A stretch of DNA of 7,381 nt from Bordetella parapertussis. Its GTDB lineage: Bacteria > Pseudomonadota > Gammaproteobacteria > Burkholderiales > Burkholderiaceae_B. Position 1 is the first letter of the stretch, and each line of letters starts with the position of its first letter. The stretch covers positions 1-7,381 of the forward strand of contig CAMAYM010000119.1 in NCBI GenBank assembly GCA_945862495.1. The letters are read 5' to 3'. This document shows, piece after piece, positions 5,920 to 7,381 of the stretch. Below the pieces are notes generated by a model. The model was given only the letters and a program-made list of their open reading frames with translations, searched no databases and was not told the origin of the DNA. Made by a program: the position numbers and the translations under genes.

Positions 5920-7059
5920 TTAAGAATCGCTGTGAGGGAAGTAGTGACTAATGCTCATCAGTATTCCGCATGCAATGCCAATCGTCACCAAAGCCGTACC
6001 GCCATAGCTGAGCAACGGTAAGGGCACACCCACGACAGGCAGCACGCCCGTGACCATTCCGATATTGACAAATACATAGATAAATAACACCATGGTGAGT
6101 GCGCCCGCTAGCAAGCGGCTAGCATGGGTCGGCGCGCGAATTGCAATCGAGAGCCCTCTAAAAACCAGCAGTAAATACAAGAGCAATAAAGTCACGCCAC
6201 CGTACAAGCCGAACTCTTCCGCAAACACCGCAAAAATAAAGTCCGTTGTGCGCTCGGGAATAAAGTCTAAGTGTGTCTGGGTGCCACTCATATAACCCTT
6301 ACCATACACGCCACCTGAACCCACAGCGATCGTGGACTGGATCGTATGAAATCCTTTGCCCAAGGGATCGTTGTTCGGATCCAGTAGCGTGCATACGCGA
6401 TGCTTTTGGTAATCATGCAACACCACCCAATCGGTTCCCTCTTGGCAAAGATCTTTTTGATACATGATGATGCCACCAATGCCCACTACGACTGCAATCA
6501 TGATGGGGACCAACAACTTGAAAGACAGACCCGCAAAATAAATCACACAAAACCCTGCGCCAAAGACCAATAAGGCGGTCCCGAGATCAGGCTGTTTCAC
6601 AATCAATACAAACGGGATGAGCAGTAATGCACTTGCTGCAAAAAAATCATAAAACCGCAAAGAGCTTTCCCGCTTGTGAAAGTACCAAGCAAGCATTAAA
6701 GGGACTGCAATTTTGAGCATTTCAGAGGGCTGAATCCGAATAAAACCAAGATTAAGCCAACGCGTGGCCCCTTTACTGGTGTGGCCAAAAAATTCCACAC
6801 CTAAAAGTAGCACCACACCCACAACATAAAACGGCACAGCAAATTTCAATATGTACTGAAAAGGCACCATCGCCACGATCCACATCACACCTAGCCCAAT
6901 CAGCAAATTACGCAAATGATCCGCGTAACGCCAGTCTGTGCCACCCACAGCAGAGTGCATCACCAACAGCCCAGTCGCACCCAAGAGGAGCAGCACAATC
7001 ATGAGTGGCCAATCAAAGGCGGTAATGCCACGCAGGAGAAATTTAAATATCAGTTTCAT
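5920..7059 (-). CDS. rodA: Rod-shape SEDS peptidoglycan glycosyltransferase RodA
   Basis: Polytopic inner-membrane enzyme that polymerises lipid II into glycan strands for side-wall elongation, working with the transpeptidase PBP2; also called mrdB. It has 379 residues, with about ten hydrophobic helices by eye. Family marks are GATRWLNLGFIRIQPSE at 97-113 (with the conserved glutamate E113), KQPDLGTA at 155-162, HDYQKHRV at 215-222, LLDP at 225-228, IQSTIAVGSGG at 240-250, and IPERTTDFIFAV at 267-278 containing the catalytic aspartate D273 (equivalent to E. coli D262). PLPLLSYGG at 346-354 closes the core. Two cysteines, C205 and C223, lie in the predicted periplasmic loop. The start overlaps the mrdA stop (ATGA), the usual coupled mrdA-rodA order, and places rodA last in its cluster. 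Confidence 0.96.
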   Translation of the reverse strand: MKLIFKFLLRGITAFDWPLMIVLLLLGATGLLVMHSAVGGTDWRYADHLRNLLIGLGVMWIVAMVPFQYILKFAVPFYVVGVVLLLGVEFFGHTSKGATRWLNLGFIRIQPSEMLKIAVPLMLAWYFHKRESSLRFYDFFAASALLLIPFVLIVKQPDLGTALLVFGAGFCVIYFAGLSFKLLVPIMIAVVVGIGGIIMYQKDLCQEGTDWVVLHDYQKHRVCTLLDPNNDPLGKGFHTIQSTIAVGSGGVYGKGYMSGTQTHLDFIPERTTDFIFAVFAEEFGLYGGVTLLLLYLLLVFRGLSIAIRAPTHASRLLAGALTMVLFIYVFVNIGMVTGVLPVVGVPLPLLSYGGTALVTIGIACGILMSISHYFPHSDS

Positions 7060-7381
7060 CTAGGTGCCACGCCCACTTTCGGATTGCGCAGCAACCATTG
7101 GTCAAAGACTTTGCGCGCAATGGGTGCAGCCACGCTCCCTCCCCAACCTGCGTTTTCAACTAATACAGCAATGGCGATTTTGGGGTCTTTGACTGGGGCA
7201 AAAGCCATAAACAATGCATGGTCACGCAAGCGCTCATCAATAGCACTACTTTGATATTTACCCCCGCGCAAGCTGTACACCTGGGCAGTGCCTGTTTTCC
7301 CAGCTGTTTGATAAGGCGCCCCCACAAACGCTTGGCGGGCCGTGCCACTGACAGTGACATCCGCGAGGGCTCGTTTCACTG
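7056..7381 (-). CDS. mrdA: Penicillin-binding protein 2 (C-terminal end only)
   Basis: The last ~108 codons of the elongation transpeptidase that crosslinks the glycan made by RodA; the gene enters from the right edge, so its true start is outside. The KTGT box of the transpeptidase active site is present in YQTAGKTGTAQV, about 80 residues before the stop. It is followed by the family segment ERLRDHALFMAFAPV, where E. coli PBP2 has a very similar ERLRDH stretch, and by VENAGWGG. The catalytic serine and SxN motifs lie beyond the window. It overlaps rodA by four bases. The upstream genes mreBCD are commonly linked in this lineage but cannot be seen here. Confidence 0.93.
   Translation of the reverse strand, partial: VKRALADVTVSGTARQAFVGAPYQTAGKTGTAQVYSLRGGKYQSSAIDERLRDHALFMAFAPVKDPKIAIAVLVENAGWGGSVAAPIARKVFDQWLLRNPKVGVAPR

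Overview
The window reads as an ordinary stretch of a betaproteobacterial chromosome, probably Burkholderiales (inferred from the style of the FtsE, MutY and RodA proteins and from the gene set; no search was run). It is densely coded, with six gene boundaries of 60 bases or less. The only sizeable gap is the roughly 200-base divergent region around 2926-3122. I see no mobile element, CRISPR array, RNA gene, phage gene or toxin-antitoxin pair, and no convincing undescribed system. The interest lies in the control regions and gene junctions.

Left block, minus strand, 2925 down to 1: the start of a general L-amino acid ABC uptake operon, aapJ-aapQ-aapM. It encodes the periplasmic binding protein, the first permease and the N-terminal half of the second permease, which runs off the left edge. 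The ATPase gene aapP would be expected beyond it. A strong GC-rich hairpin fills most of the aapJ-aapQ gap. A sigma70-like promoter for aapJ lies at 3022-3050, with a perfect 8+8 palindrome (3011-3029) over its -10 box.

Centre block, plus strand, 3123 to 5862: ftsE-ftsX-mutY. FtsE is the ATPase and FtsX the membrane subunit of the complex that controls peptidoglycan hydrolases at the division septum. The two genes overlap by one base. mutY, the A/8-oxoG mismatch adenine glycosylase gene, follows 20 bases after ftsX and is probably cotranscribed.

Right block, minus strand, 7381 down to 5920: the last ~108 codons of mrdA (PBP2, the elongation transpeptidase) and complete rodA (its SEDS glycosyltransferase partner), overlapping by four bases (ATGA). 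mutY and rodA converge across a 57-base gap with no evident terminator. Cell-wall elongation genes and division genes therefore face each other, separated only by mutY.
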